DNA of 64,000 nucleotides. Source: JAGZHZ01 sp963929865 (GTDB taxonomy: Bacteria; Bacillota; Clostridia; Lachnospirales; Lachnospiraceae). Location: positions 1 through 64,000 of the forward strand of contig CAWVKK010000042.1 in assembly GCA_963929865.1 (NCBI GenBank). Direction: 5' to 3'. Positions 41,245 to 51,071 of this stretch are shown piece after piece. Every line of letters starts with the position of its first letter. Within the stretch, counting starts at the first letter, position 1. A model generated the notes under the pieces. The model worked only from the letters and a program-made list of their open reading frames with translations. It did not search any database and had not been told where the DNA came from. The translations under genes were made by a program, and so were the position numbers.

Positions 41245-44200
41245 ATGGCTAGAAAAATGAAGACCATGGATGGAAACCATGCCGCAGCTCATGCGTCTTA
41301 TGCATTTACAGAAGTTGCAGCCATCTATCCGATCACACCATCATCTGTTATGGCGGAAGCTACTGATGAATGGGCAACCCAGGGAAGAACCAATGTGTTT
41401 GGTCAGACTGTTCAGGTAACAGAAATGCAGTCTGAAGCAGGTGCAGCAGGAACAGTTCACGGTTCTCTGTCCGCAGGCGCTTTGACGACGACTTACACAG
41501 CATCCCAGGGTCTGTTATTGATGATTCCAAACCTTTACAAAATCGCTGGAGAGAGACTGCCAGGCGTATTCAACGTATCTGCCCGTGCATTAGCAAGCCA
41601 TGCGCTTTCCATTTTCGGAGATCACTCTGACGTTTACGCATGCCGTCAGACAGGCGCAGCTATGCTGTGTGAATCCAGCGTACAGGAAGTTATGGATTTA
41701 ACACCGGTTGCTCATCTTGCAGCAATCAAGGGAAGACTGCCATTCATTAACTTCTTTGATGGTTTCAGAACATCTCATGAAATTCAGAAAATTGAACAGT
41801 GGGATTACGAAGATTTAAAAGAAATGCTGGATATGGATGCAGTTCAGGCGTTCAAGGACAGCGCTTTGAATCCAAATCATCCTTGCCAGAGAGGTTCTGC
41901 TCAGAACCCGGATATCTTCTTCCAGGCAAGAGAGGCATGTAACCCGTACTATGACGCTATGCCGGGAATCGTACAGGAATACATGGACAAAGTAAACGCA
42001 AAAATCGGCACAAACTATAAATTATTCAACTATTACGGAGCAGAGGACGCTGAGCATGTCATCGTGGCAATGGGATCTGTAAACGATACGATCGAAGAGA
42101 CCATCGACTACATGCTGGCACAGGGAGCAAAGGTCGGCGTTGTAAAGGTTCGTCTGTACAGACCATTCAGCGCAGAAGCTTTAATCGCAGCAATCCCGGA
42201 AACCGTAAAACAGATCACCGTATTAGACAGAACAAAAGAGCCGGGCGCTATGGGCGAGCCGCTGTACCTGGACGTTGTCGCAGCGCTGAAGGGATCAAAA
42301 TTCGACGCTGTTCCGATCTTCACAGGACGCTACGGATTAGGTTCCAAGGATACGACTCCGGCACAGATCGTTGCCGTATTCAACAACACGACAAAACAGA
42401 AATTCACACTTGGTATCGTGGACGATGTGACACATCTGTCTCTGGAGACAGGCGCTCCGATCGTGACCACTCCGGAAGGAACCATCAACTGCAAATTCTG
42501 GGGTCTGGGAGCAGACGGTACAGTAGGAGCAAACAAAAACTCCATCAAGATTATCGGCGACAACACAGATATGTACGCACAGGCTTACTTTGACTATGAC
42601 TCAAAGAAATCCGGCGGCGTTACGATGTCTCACCTGCGCTTCGGCAAAAAACCGATCAAATCTACATACCTGATCCACAAGGCAAACTTTGTGGCATGCC
42701 ACAATCCTTCTTACATCAGAAAATACAACATGGTTCAGGAGCTGGTAGACGGAGGAACATTCCTTTTGAACTGTCCGTGGGATATGGAAGGAATCGAGAA
42801 ACATCTTCCAGGACAGGTAAAAGCATTTATCGCAAACCATGGAATCAAATTCTATGTGATCGACGGCGTTAAGATCGGTATCGAGACAGGCATGGGACCG
42901 ACACGTATCAACACGATCTTACAGTCTGCATTCTTTAAACTGGCAGACATCATTCCGGAAGACAAAGCAATCGAGCTGATGAAAGCTGCCGCAAAAGCAA
43001 CATACGGACGCAAGGGCGATGACGTTGTTGCAAAGAACTGGGCTGCAATCGAAGAAGGCGCAAAACAGGTTGTAGAGATTAAAGTTCCGGAGAGCTGGAA
43101 AGACGCTGCAGACGAAGGCTTAGACCTGACACATGCAGAAAGCGGAAGAAAAGACGCTGTTGACTTTGTAAACAACATTCAGTCAAAAGTATCCGCTCAG
43201 GAAGGAAATACCCTGCCGGTATCTGCATTTAAAGACTATGTTGACGGCACGACTCCATCCGGTACTTCCGCATATGAGAAGCGCGGCATCGCAGTCAATA
43301 TTCCGATCTGGAACGCAGAGAACTGTATCCAGTGCAACCGCTGCTCTTATGTATGTCCGCACGCAGTTATCCGTCCGATCGCTATGACAGACGAAGAAGT
43401 AGCTGCCGCACCGGAAGGATTAAAGACACTGCCGTTAACCGGTATGCCAAACTACAAATTTACAATCGCAATCTCTGCTTATGACTGTACAGGATGCGGT
43501 TCCTGCGCAAATGTCTGCCCAGGAAAGAAGGGTGCGAAAGCGCTTGCCATGGAAAACATGGAAGCAAACGCAGGCGAGCAGAAATACTTCGACTATGCGG
43601 TGACACTGCCGATCAAAGAAGACGTTGTAGAGAAATTCAAAGAGAACACAGTAAAGGGAAGCCAGTTCAAACAGCCTCTGCTTGAGTTCTCAGGAGCGTG
43701 CGCAGGATGCGGAGAGACTCCTTACGCAAAACTGATCACACAGCTGTTCGGCGACAGAATGTACATCGCAAACGCAACAGGATGCTCCTCTATCTGGGGC
43801 AACTCCTCACCGTCCACACCATACACCGTAAACGCAAAAGGACAGGGACCTGCATGGAGCAACTCTCTGTTTGAGGACAACGCAGAGTTCGGATATGGTA
43901 TGCTGCTGGCGCAGAAAGCAATCCGCGAGGGATTAAAGGCAAAAGTAGAAGACGCAATGGCAAACAGCGGAAACGAAGCAGTAAAAGCGGCAGGACAGGA
44001 ATGGTTAGACACATACAGCTGCGGAGCAACAAACGGAGCTGCTACCGATAAACTGATCGCTGCTTTAGAGGCATGCGGATGCGAAAAAGCACAGGAAATC
44101 TTAAAGAACAAAGACTTCCTCGCTAAGAAGTCCCAGTGGATCTTCGGCGGCGACGGATGGGCATACGACATCGGATACGGCGGAGTTGACCATGTGCTGG

Positions 44201-44790
44201 CAAGCGGACAGGATATCAACATCATGGTATTCGACACCGAAGTTTACTCCAACACAGGCGGACAGTCCTCCAAGGCAACGCCGATCGGTGCAGTTGCACA
44301 GTTCGCAGCAGCTGGAAAAGAAGTAAAGAAGAAAGACCTTGCAAGCATGGCAATGAGCTATGGATACGTATACGTAGCACAGATCGCTATGGGAGCTGAC
44401 TACAATCAGACCGTAAAAGCGATTGCAGAGGCAGAAGCTTATCCGGGACCATCCCTGATTATCGCTTATGCTCCATGTATCAACCATGGTATCAAGAAGG
44501 GTATGAGCAAAGCACAGACAGAAGAAGAACTGGCTGTAAAGGCAGGATACTGGCATTGCTTCCGCTTCAACCCGGCTCTCAAGGCAGAAGGAAAACCGGC
44601 GTTCACACTGGACAGCAAGGCTCCGACAGACGATTATCAGGCATTCCTGGACGGAGAAGTTCGTTACAACTCTCTGAAACGTTCTAATCCGGAAAGAGCT
44701 GCAAATCTGTTTGCAAAATCCGAAGAGGGTGCAAAGGAAAGATACGATTACCTGAACAAGCTGACAAAACTGTACGGAACAGAAGAATAA
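41245..44790 (+). CDS. nifJ: Pyruvate:ferredoxin (flavodoxin) oxidoreductase
   Basis: Oxidises pyruvate with CoA to acetyl-CoA and CO2 while reducing ferredoxin, the central energy step of a fermenting anaerobe. The 1181 residues are the fused single-chain form: N-terminal pyruvate-binding domains (YPITPSSVMAE), a CoA/gamma domain, a two-cluster ferredoxin domain (CIQCNRCSYVCP and CTGCGSCANVCPG near 690-760), an extra cluster ligand set at ACAGCGETPY, and the thiamine diphosphate domain GDGWAYDIGYGG with TEVYSNTGGQ. Strong promoter, long leader, perfect ribosome binding site AAGGAGG and biased codon use indicate high expression. Confidence 0.98.
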   Translation: MARKMKTMDGNHAAAHASYAFTEVAAIYPITPSSVMAEATDEWATQGRTNVFGQTVQVTEMQSEAGAAGTVHGSLSAGALTTTYTASQGLLLMIPNLYKIAGERLPGVFNVSARALASHALSIFGDHSDVYACRQTGAAMLCESSVQEVMDLTPVAHLAAIKGRLPFINFFDGFRTSHEIQKIEQWDYEDLKEMLDMDAVQAFKDSALNPNHPCQRGSAQNPDIFFQAREACNPYYDAMPGIVQEYMDKVNAKIGTNYKLFNYYGAEDAEHVIVAMGSVNDTIEETIDYMLAQGAKVGVVKVRLYRPFSAEALIAAIPETVKQITVLDRTKEPGAMGEPLYLDVVAALKGSKFDAVPIFTGRYGLGSKDTTPAQIVAVFNNTTKQKFTLGIVDDVTHLSLETGAPIVTTPEGTINCKFWGLGADGTVGANKNSIKIIGDNTDMYAQAYFDYDSKKSGGVTMSHLRFGKKPIKSTYLIHKANFVACHNPSYIRKYNMVQELVDGGTFLLNCPWDMEGIEKHLPGQVKAFIANHGIKFYVIDGVKIGIETGMGPTRINTILQSAFFKLADIIPEDKAIELMKAAAKATYGRKGDDVVAKNWAAIEEGAKQVVEIKVPESWKDAADEGLDLTHAESGRKDAVDFVNNIQSKVSAQEGNTLPVSAFKDYVDGTTPSGTSAYEKRGIAVNIPIWNAENCIQCNRCSYVCPHAVIRPIAMTDEEVAAAPEGLKTLPLTGMPNYKFTIAISAYDCTGCGSCANVCPGKKGAKALAMENMEANAGEQKYFDYAVTLPIKEDVVEKFKENTVKGSQFKQPLLEFSGACAGCGETPYAKLITQLFGDRMYIANATGCSSIWGNSSPSTPYTVNAKGQGPAWSNSLFEDNAEFGYGMLLAQKAIREGLKAKVEDAMANSGNEAVKAAGQEWLDTYSCGATNGAATDKLIAALEACGCEKAQEILKNKDFLAKKSQWIFGGDGWAYDIGYGGVDHVLASGQDINIMVFDTEVYSNTGGQSSKATPIGAVAQFAAAGKEVKKKDLASMAMSYGYVYVAQIAMGADYNQTVKAIAEAEAYPGPSLIIAYAPCINHGIKKGMSKAQTEEELAVKAGYWHCFRFNPALKAEGKPAFTLDSKAPTDDYQAFLDGEVRYNSLKRSNPERAANLFAKSEEGAKERYDYLNKLTKLYGTEE

Positions 44791-44820
44791 CAGTAAGGGT
44801 ACGGAAATCATAGAACAGAA

Positions 44821-44868
44821 AAAGGGGCATTGCAAAGTGACAGACTGTCATGGAGCAATGCTCCTTTT
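44821..44868 (+). terminator. Terminator after nifJ
   Basis: A 13-bp stem (44821-44833 with 44855-44867, one G-U pair), extended inside by TGACAG/CTGTCA, ending in CTTTTT. The next 115 bases, up to the following promoter, show nothing recognisable. Confidence 0.85.
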
Positions 44869-44985
44869 TGCGCCTCCGTGCGTGTGGGCAGAACCGATTG
44901 GACAGCGAGAGCAAAATAAGAAAATAAAGTCAAAAAAGTGCAGGAAAATAGGGCAAAATAGGGACAAAATATCAAAAATGGCTTG

Positions 44986-45014
44986 TTGTTTTTCGAGAAT
45001 GTGTGTGATAGGAT
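44986..45014 (+). promoter_or_regulatory. Promoter for the secreted esterase gene
   Basis: TTGTTT, 17-bp spacer ending in TGA, TAGGAT; an extended -10. Confidence 0.55.
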
Positions 45015-45028
45015 AAAATTGTAAGAAA

Positions 45029-45057
45029 AAAATGGCTGTGACAGAGAAAGCCATTTT
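45029..45057 (+). other. Stem-loop near the 5' end of the esterase mRNA
   Basis: AAAATGGCT (45029-45037) pairs perfectly with AGCCATTTT (45049-45057), starting about 8 nt after the predicted transcription start; no terminator-like T-run follows. Confidence 0.5.
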
Positions 45058-45095
45058 GCCATACACCATACAGAAAAACAAAGGGGGATGTTTTT

Positions 45096-46202
45096 ATGGA
45101 ATTAAAAAAGAGAAATGCGATTGTGACAGGGATGATTCTTGCCGCTTCCTGCATGGCAGTGCCGATGGGCTCAATGGCGCAGGAGAGAGAGATGACGGTG
45201 ACAGCGCAGACGTACATCGCAGATTTCGGGCAGACCGTGCGCAGCTTTGTGCTGGAGGGAGTTCCCGAGACGGCAGCCAATGTAAAGGCGGAGGATTTTG
45301 TGATCGTGAACGACATCGTTGCAGCTGTCCAGAGCGTGCAGGGAGAAGACGATGTGACGGAGGTTTCCTATGACAATGGAACTCTGACGCTGACCGTAGG
45401 AGAATTCCGGTATCTGCCGAGCGATTTCGTTGTGGCATACATCGGAGACGAAGACGTCAATTTAAGCTTTACAAAGGATCAGGTTGCGGATGTTCAGACA
45501 GAGATCGCAGATGACTTTGAGGCAGTGGAAGAAAATGGAGTGCGCTACCGGATTTACATTCCGGATGAGATCGAGGAGCCTGTCCCGATGGTGATCTGGA
45601 CGCACGGAGGAGGAGAAAGCGGAACAGACAACTGGGCGCAGATCGCGGCGAACAAGGGAGCTACGGCATGGGTCGAGCGGTATGGAGACGTTGTAGTGCT
45701 GGCGCCTCAGGCAGACGGAGAATGGACAGAGGATATTCTGAATATGATCCGGGACAAAATCCTTGAGCTGGAAGAGGCAGGCACTGTAGATCCGAACCGG
45801 GTTTACGGAGTAGGCTGCTCCTTTGGAGGTATGGGATGTATCTTAAACGCACAGTACAATCAGGATCTGATGACAGCGATCGCGCCGATCTGTCCTTCCA
45901 TGAATGAGACCTCGATGCCGGCATTAAAAGAGCTGACCGACATAGGAATCTGGATTTCAACGGCAGTGGAAGATACCTTCCCAGACAGAGACGACTGCGT
46001 TGTGGAGTGTATCACAGAACTCCAGGAAAATGGAAATGAAAACGCACAGTATACACTGTATGAGCCGGATGAATATCTGCCGTACGGTCTCGGAACAGCG
46101 ACAGACGAAAACCTGTTAAAGACAGAGTACCACCACGCGTGGGTTTTGACCTTGAACAACGAATACGGCATCATGGACTGGCTCATGGGACAGAGCAAAT
46201 AG
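45096..46202 (+). CDS. Secreted alpha/beta-hydrolase, phospholipase/carboxylesterase-like
   Basis: A 368-residue exported hydrolase. A signal peptide (cut near SMAQE) leads into an N-terminal beta-rich domain of about 130 residues, then an alpha/beta-hydrolase fold with oxyanion loop WTHGGGESG, nucleophile Ser in GCSFGGMG and catalytic His in YHHAWVL near the C-terminus. The layout resembles feruloyl or acetyl-xylan-type polyhydroxybutyrate-depolymerase-like esterases of gut Clostridia. The natural ester is unknown; diet polysaccharide esters are a reasonable guess. Confidence 0.82.
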   Translation: MELKKRNAIVTGMILAASCMAVPMGSMAQEREMTVTAQTYIADFGQTVRSFVLEGVPETAANVKAEDFVIVNDIVAAVQSVQGEDDVTEVSYDNGTLTLTVGEFRYLPSDFVVAYIGDEDVNLSFTKDQVADVQTEIADDFEAVEENGVRYRIYIPDEIEEPVPMVIWTHGGGESGTDNWAQIAANKGATAWVERYGDVVVLAPQADGEWTEDILNMIRDKILELEEAGTVDPNRVYGVGCSFGGMGCILNAQYNQDLMTAIAPICPSMNETSMPALKELTDIGIWISTAVEDTFPDRDDCVVECITELQENGNENAQYTLYEPDEYLPYGLGTATDENLLKTEYHHAWVLTLNNEYGIMDWLMGQSK

Positions 46203-46222
46203 AAAAAAATAGAGGAACAGAT

Positions 46223-46252
46223 GCAGGGCATGAAAATGCCCTGTATTTTTTT
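46223..46252 (+). terminator. Terminator after the secreted esterase gene
   Basis: GCAGGGCAT (46223-46231) pairs with ATGCCCTGT (46236-46244) around a GAAA loop, followed by ATTTTTTT. Confidence 0.88.
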
Positions 46253-46267
46253 GTACCAAAGAAAAAC

Positions 46268-46296
46268 TTTGCATGATTTTTGATCAGTGTTATAAT
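46268..46296 (+). promoter_or_regulatory. Promoter for the M16C peptidase operon
   Basis: TTTGCA, 17-bp spacer ending in TGT, TATAAT; a strong extended -10 promoter. Confidence 0.75.
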
Positions 46297-46316
46297 AAGC
46301 TTTAACGAATAAGCCT

Positions 46317-46356
46317 GCCTTGTTTGGAGAGACGCCGGAGCGTTTCCAAAAAAGGC
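46317..46356 (+). other. Long stem-loop in the M16C peptidase leader
   Basis: Stem segments GCCTT, TTTGGA and ACGC pair in order with GCGT, TCCAAA and AAGGC around a CGGA loop. It lies about 15 nt after the predicted transcription start. Confidence 0.55.
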
Positions 46357-46389
46357 GGCAAAACGAAAAAAAGAGATGGAGGAAAAAGA

Positions 46390-49314
46390 ATGCAGATTCA
46401 AAATATTCCGGAATATGAATTGATCCAGGAGGAAAGCATTGAGGATATTCAGTCGAAAGGATATTTTTTAAAACATAAAAAAAGCGGGGCGAGGGTGCTG
46501 GTTTTGGAGAACGAGGATGAGAACAAAGTATTTCACATCACGTTCCGCACGCCGCCTTCTGACAGCACCGGCGTTGCGCACATCCTGGAACACAGCGTGC
46601 TGTGCGGAAGCAAAAAGTTTCCGTCAAAGGATCCTTTTGTCGAATTAGTCAAAGGATCGCTGAACACGTTTTTAAATGCGATGACGTATCCGGACAAGAC
46701 GATGTATCCGGTCGCAAGCTGCAACGAAAAAGACTTCTGCAATCTGATGCATGTGTACATGGACGCCGTGTTTGAGACGAATATCTACCGCATGGAAGAG
46801 ATTTTCCGGCAGGAGGGCTGGAGCTATCAGCTCGAAAACGAGGAAGATGAGCTGACGTACAACGGCGTCGTTTACAACGAGATGAAGGGAGTTTTTTCAT
46901 CACCGGAGGATGTGATAGAGAGGGAGATTATGAACTCGCTTTTTCCGGACACTCCGTACGGGTGGGAATCCGGAGGAGACCCCGCGTGTATTCCGGATCT
47001 GACGTATGAGCAGTTCCTCGCCTTTCACAAAAAATATTACCACCCGTCAAACAGCTATCTGTATCTGTACGGAAACGCCGACATGGAAGAGCGCTTAAGA
47101 TGGATCGACAGAGAATATCTGAGCAGGTACGAAAAGGAGGAGATCTCTTCGGAGATACCGCTCCAGCAGCCGTTCTCACAGATCAGAGAGATCTATAAGA
47201 AATACCCGGTTTCCAACAGCGATTCAGAAAAGGACAACACATATCTCTCCTACAACGCGGTGATCGGCACAAGTCTCGATGTAGAGCTCGCCAACGCCTT
47301 TGCGGTTTTAGAGTACGCTCTTTTGTCGGTTCCGGGAGCGCCGCTGAAGCAGGCGCTTTTGGACGCCGGGATCGGAAAGGATATCATGAGCTCCTATGAC
47401 AGCGGCACGTATCAGCCGGTATTCTCCGTGACGGCAAAATACGCCAACGCCTCCGACAGACAGGCTTTTTTGGACGTGATAGAAAAGGAGCTGAAGCGCC
47501 AGGTAAAAGAGGGCGTCGATAAAAAAGCGCTTCTTGCGGGCATCAACAACATGGAATTTAAATTCCGCGAGGCGGATTACGGTTCGTTCCCAAGAGGACT
47601 GATCTACGGCATCGACTGCATGGACAGCTGGCTGTACGATGAAAACAAGCCGTTTTCCTATCTCAGACAGCTGCACATTTTTGAGAAGCTGCGGGAGAAG
47701 ACGAAGACGTCATATTTTGAAGAACTGATCCAGACATGGCTTCTGGACAACACCCACGCCAGCGTGCTGGTGGCAGAGCCGCAGAGAGGGCTGGCGGCAA
47801 AGATGGACGAGGAACTCTGCGCAAAGCTTGCCGCATATAAGGCAAGCCTTTCTGAGGAAGAGATCAAAGAGCTGGCGGCAAAGACGAAGAAGCTGCGCGA
47901 GTTTCAGGAGACTCCTTCGACAAAGGAAGAACTTGAGGCGATCCCGGTTCTGAAAAAAGAAGATATCAGGAGAGAAGCGGCGCCGCTGTACAATGAGGAG
48001 CACCGGATCGGAGACACGATACTCCTCCACCATAACATGCACACGAATGGAATCGGGTATGTGAGAGCGCTGTTCGACACGAAAGGGGTAAAGAGCGAAG
48101 ATCTGCCTTATTTAAGCCTGTTAAAATCAGTTCTGGGAATGGTGGACACGGAGCGCTACAGCTATGCAGAGCTGACAAATGAAATCAATATTCACAGCGG
48201 CGGGATTTCCAGCGGGCTTTCCGTCTACGGAAATTTAAAAAAGGAAAACGAATACCGCGCTATGTTTGAGTGGAGAGGAAAAGCGCTGTATGGTCAGCTG
48301 AAGTTTGTGATTGCGATGATGGAGGAAATCATGCTGACATCAAAGCTGTCGGACGAAAAACGGCTGTACGAGATTTTGTCGGAACAGAAATCACAGCTGG
48401 AAATGCGGCTGAACGCTTCCGGTCACACGACGGCGGCGACAAGAGCGATGTCGTATTATTCCCCGGCCTCCGCGTTCAACGATAAGACGGGAGGCATTGA
48501 CTATTACAGGGTAATCGCGGATCTGGAAGAACATTTTGAAGAAAAGAAAGAGGAACTGATCAAAAAACTGCAAAGTTTGAGAGAGCAGATTTTTACAAGA
48601 AACCGGCTCATGATCAGCTGCACGGCGGACGAGGAGGGATTTGCTCTTCTGTACGAAGCGGCGAAGGATCTGATCGAAAAGCTTCCGCAGGGAGAAAAGG
48701 AGCAGAAGATGGAGTACCCTGCCGTGTCAAAGAAAAATGAGGCGTTTGGCACTCCGGGAAAAGTTCAGTATGTGGCGAGAGCAGGAAGCTATGCGAAAGC
48801 AGGATATGAATACACCGGAACGCTTCGGATTTTGAAGGTGATTATGAGCTATGAATATCTGTGGGTCAACATCCGCGTAAAAGGCGGAGCGTACGGCTGT
48901 ATGAGCGGATTCGGAAGGACAGGAAGCTCTTACTTTGTTTCATACCGAGATCCGAACCTGAAAAAGACAAATGAGATTTATGAAGGGATTCCGGAATTTA
49001 TCAGGAATTTTACGGTAGACGAGCGGGATATGCTCAAATATATCATCGGAACCATCAGCGATCTGGACATCCCGATGAATCCTTCGGCAAAAGGAGCGCG
49101 GTCTCTTGCCGCATATCTGGGCAATCTTTCCTATGAAGATTTTCAGAGAGAGCGGGATGAGATCTTAAACGCGGACCAGGAAGCGATCCGGGCTCTCGCC
49201 CCTCTTATGGAGGCAGTGTTGGAAGAAAATGCTCTGTGCGTGATTGGAAACGAAGAAAAGATCGAACAGGAGCGGGATCTGTTTATGGAAGTAAAGCCTT
49301 TAATCGGAGTATAA
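46390..49314 (+). CDS. M16C family zinc metallopeptidase (presequence protease-like)
   Basis: A 974-residue cytosolic oligopeptidase of the PreP/insulinase group, which encloses and degrades short unfolded peptides. The inverted zinc motif HILEH lies near residue 60 (VAHILEHSVLCGS), with the downstream zinc Glu in the MKGVFSSPEDV region. Four repeated roughly 250-residue domains fit the expected clam shape. ATG 46390 follows GGAGG; the open frame upstream overlaps the leader stem-loop. The era gene begins 18 bp after its stop, so the two may be co-transcribed. Confidence 0.92.
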   Translation: MQIQNIPEYELIQEESIEDIQSKGYFLKHKKSGARVLVLENEDENKVFHITFRTPPSDSTGVAHILEHSVLCGSKKFPSKDPFVELVKGSLNTFLNAMTYPDKTMYPVASCNEKDFCNLMHVYMDAVFETNIYRMEEIFRQEGWSYQLENEEDELTYNGVVYNEMKGVFSSPEDVIEREIMNSLFPDTPYGWESGGDPACIPDLTYEQFLAFHKKYYHPSNSYLYLYGNADMEERLRWIDREYLSRYEKEEISSEIPLQQPFSQIREIYKKYPVSNSDSEKDNTYLSYNAVIGTSLDVELANAFAVLEYALLSVPGAPLKQALLDAGIGKDIMSSYDSGTYQPVFSVTAKYANASDRQAFLDVIEKELKRQVKEGVDKKALLAGINNMEFKFREADYGSFPRGLIYGIDCMDSWLYDENKPFSYLRQLHIFEKLREKTKTSYFEELIQTWLLDNTHASVLVAEPQRGLAAKMDEELCAKLAAYKASLSEEEIKELAAKTKKLREFQETPSTKEELEAIPVLKKEDIRREAAPLYNEEHRIGDTILLHHNMHTNGIGYVRALFDTKGVKSEDLPYLSLLKSVLGMVDTERYSYAELTNEINIHSGGISSGLSVYGNLKKENEYRAMFEWRGKALYGQLKFVIAMMEEIMLTSKLSDEKRLYEILSEQKSQLEMRLNASGHTTAATRAMSYYSPASAFNDKTGGIDYYRVIADLEEHFEEKKEELIKKLQSLREQIFTRNRLMISCTADEEGFALLYEAAKDLIEKLPQGEKEQKMEYPAVSKKNEAFGTPGKVQYVARAGSYAKAGYEYTGTLRILKVIMSYEYLWVNIRVKGGAYGCMSGFGRTGSSYFVSYRDPNLKKTNEIYEGIPEFIRNFTVDERDMLKYIIGTISDLDIPMNPSAKGARSLAAYLGNLSYEDFQRERDEILNADQEAIRALAPLMEAVLEENALCVIGNEEKIEQERDLFMEVKPLIGV

Positions 49315-49332
49315 AACAAGAGAGGAAAACAT

Positions 49333-50241
49333 ATGGAGAATAAAGCGTATAAATCTGGATTTGTAACCTTGATCGGAAGACCAAACGTGGGAAAGTCGAC
49401 TTTGATGAACCACTTAATCGGACAGAAAATCGCGATTACGTCAAAGAAGCCGCAGACGACAAGAAACCGGATTCAGACTGTGTACACAAGCCGGGAAGGA
49501 CAGATTGTCTTTGTGGATACGCCGGGCATTCACAAGGCAAAAAATAAACTGGGAGAATACATGGTAAATGTGGCGGAGCGGACACTGCAGGAGGTCGATG
49601 TGGTGCTGTGGCTGGTGGAACCTGCGACGTTTATAGGAGCCGGGGAACGCCATATCGCGCAGCAGCTGCAGAGGATAAAGACGCCTGTGATCCTTGTGAT
49701 CAATAAGGTGGATACGGTCAAAAAAGAAGAAATTTTAAGCGCGATTGACACCTACCGCAAAATTTATGACTTTGCGGAAATCATTCCCGTATCGGCACTT
49801 AAGGGCGATAATACCCAGACCATTTTGGATATGATTTTTAAATATCTGCCGTATGGTCCGCAGTTTTACGATGAGGATACGGTGACGGACCAGCCCCAGA
49901 GACAGATTGTCGCAGAGCTGATCCGGGAGAAGGCATTGCGGTCTTTAGACGAAGAAATTCCGCACGGCATTGCGGTCTCGATCGAAAAAATGAGAGAGAG
50001 AAAGGGACAGCATATCGTCGATATTGAGGCGACGATTATCTGCGAGAGAGATTCCCACAAGGGGATTGTGATCGGAAAACAGGGGGCAATGCTTCGAAAA
50101 ATCGGTTCTGCGGCGAGAAAAGAAATCGAAGATATGCTGGAGGAAAAGGTCAATCTTCAGCTCTGGGTCAAGGTGAAAAAGGACTGGAGAGACAGCGACT
50201 TTATGATAAAAAATTTTGGATACGACAAGAAAGAAATTTGA
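49333..50241 (+). CDS. era: Ribosome biogenesis GTPase Era
   Basis: Binds the 3' end of 16S rRNA and helps mature the 30S subunit. The 302 residues carry the GTPase motifs G1 GRPNVGKS, G2 TTRNRI, G3 DTPGIH and G4 NKVD, followed by a C-terminal KH domain with the GKQGAMLRKIG loop. Length and order are canonical. recO follows after 36 bp, the common era-recO order in Firmicutes. Confidence 0.98.
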   Translation: MENKAYKSGFVTLIGRPNVGKSTLMNHLIGQKIAITSKKPQTTRNRIQTVYTSREGQIVFVDTPGIHKAKNKLGEYMVNVAERTLQEVDVVLWLVEPATFIGAGERHIAQQLQRIKTPVILVINKVDTVKKEEILSAIDTYRKIYDFAEIIPVSALKGDNTQTILDMIFKYLPYGPQFYDEDTVTDQPQRQIVAELIREKALRSLDEEIPHGIAVSIEKMRERKGQHIVDIEATIICERDSHKGIVIGKQGAMLRKIGSAARKEIEDMLEEKVNLQLWVKVKKDWRDSDFMIKNFGYDKKEI

Positions 50242-50277
50242 CCGGGCAGCCTTTTGCATGATCAGAGGAGTATAAAT

Positions 50278-51042
50278 ATGGAGACAATTGTGACGGGTAT
50301 GGTGCTCTTTGCAGCTCCAAACGGAGAGTTTGACAAAAGAGTTGTGATTTTGACAAAAGAAAGGGGAAAGATTACCGCGTTTGCAAGAGGGGCGCGCAGG
50401 CAGAACAGCAGTCTTCTGGCCGCGACGAATCCCTTCGCATTCGGGAAATTTGCGGTCTATGAGGGAAGAACAGCCTACACGCTGGCGCGGGCGCAGATTA
50501 CAAATTATTTTCGGGAGCTTGCCTCCAGCCTGGAGGAAGCATACTACGGCTTCTATTTTTTGGAGGCTGCCGGGTATCAGACTCAGGAAAATGAAGACGG
50601 CACGCAGATGCTGAAGCTGCTGTATCTGTCGCTGCGGGCTCTGCTGAATCCGCGCCTTGACAACCGTCTGGTGAGAGCGGTTTTTGAGATGAAAGCACTG
50701 GTGATTCAGGGAGAATACCCTGAAATGTTCCAGTGCGTTTCGTGCCAAAAGACGGAAGGGCTAAGACGGCTGGATTTGGAAAAAAACGGGATGATCTGCG
50801 AAGATTGCTGCAAAAACTGCACGGATGGGATAGAAGTAAACAGTTCCGTGCTGTATACCTTTCAGTATGTAATTTCTGCACCTGTGGAAAAGCTTTACAC
50901 GTTTACCCTGACAGAAGAGACGCTCAGAGACTTTCAGAAAATCGTGAAAAAGCTTTGCAGGACGTATCAGGACAGGACGTTTAAATCCCTGGAGGTTTTG
51001 GAGGAGATGTCCTCTTTACAAGGCAGGAATTTAAAGGTATAA
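50278..51042 (+). CDS. recO: DNA repair protein RecO
   Basis: Loads RecA with RecR during recombinational repair and anneals single strands. The 254 residues have an N-terminal OB fold (VTGMVLFAAPNGEFDKRVVI-type start), a helical middle and a zinc finger with CVSC and CEDCC. ATG 50278 follows AGAGGAG; an in-frame ATG at 50254 has no binding site. Its last 30 bases contain the promoter of the next gene. Confidence 0.95.
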   Translation: METIVTGMVLFAAPNGEFDKRVVILTKERGKITAFARGARRQNSSLLAATNPFAFGKFAVYEGRTAYTLARAQITNYFRELASSLEEAYYGFYFLEAAGYQTQENEDGTQMLKLLYLSLRALLNPRLDNRLVRAVFEMKALVIQGEYPEMFQCVSCQKTEGLRRLDLEKNGMICEDCCKNCTDGIEVNSSVLYTFQYVISAPVEKLYTFTLTEETLRDFQKIVKKLCRTYQDRTFKSLEVLEEMSSLQGRNLKV

Positions 51043-51043
51043 T
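51015..51043 (+). promoter_or_regulatory. Promoter for the lipoprotein gene inside recO
   Basis: TTTACA, 17-bp spacer, TATAAT, overlapping the recO stop codon. The leader is only about 20 nt and contains AAGGAGG. Confidence 0.7.
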
Positions 51044-51071
51044 GAAAAAGATTCTACAAGGAGGAAAAAAG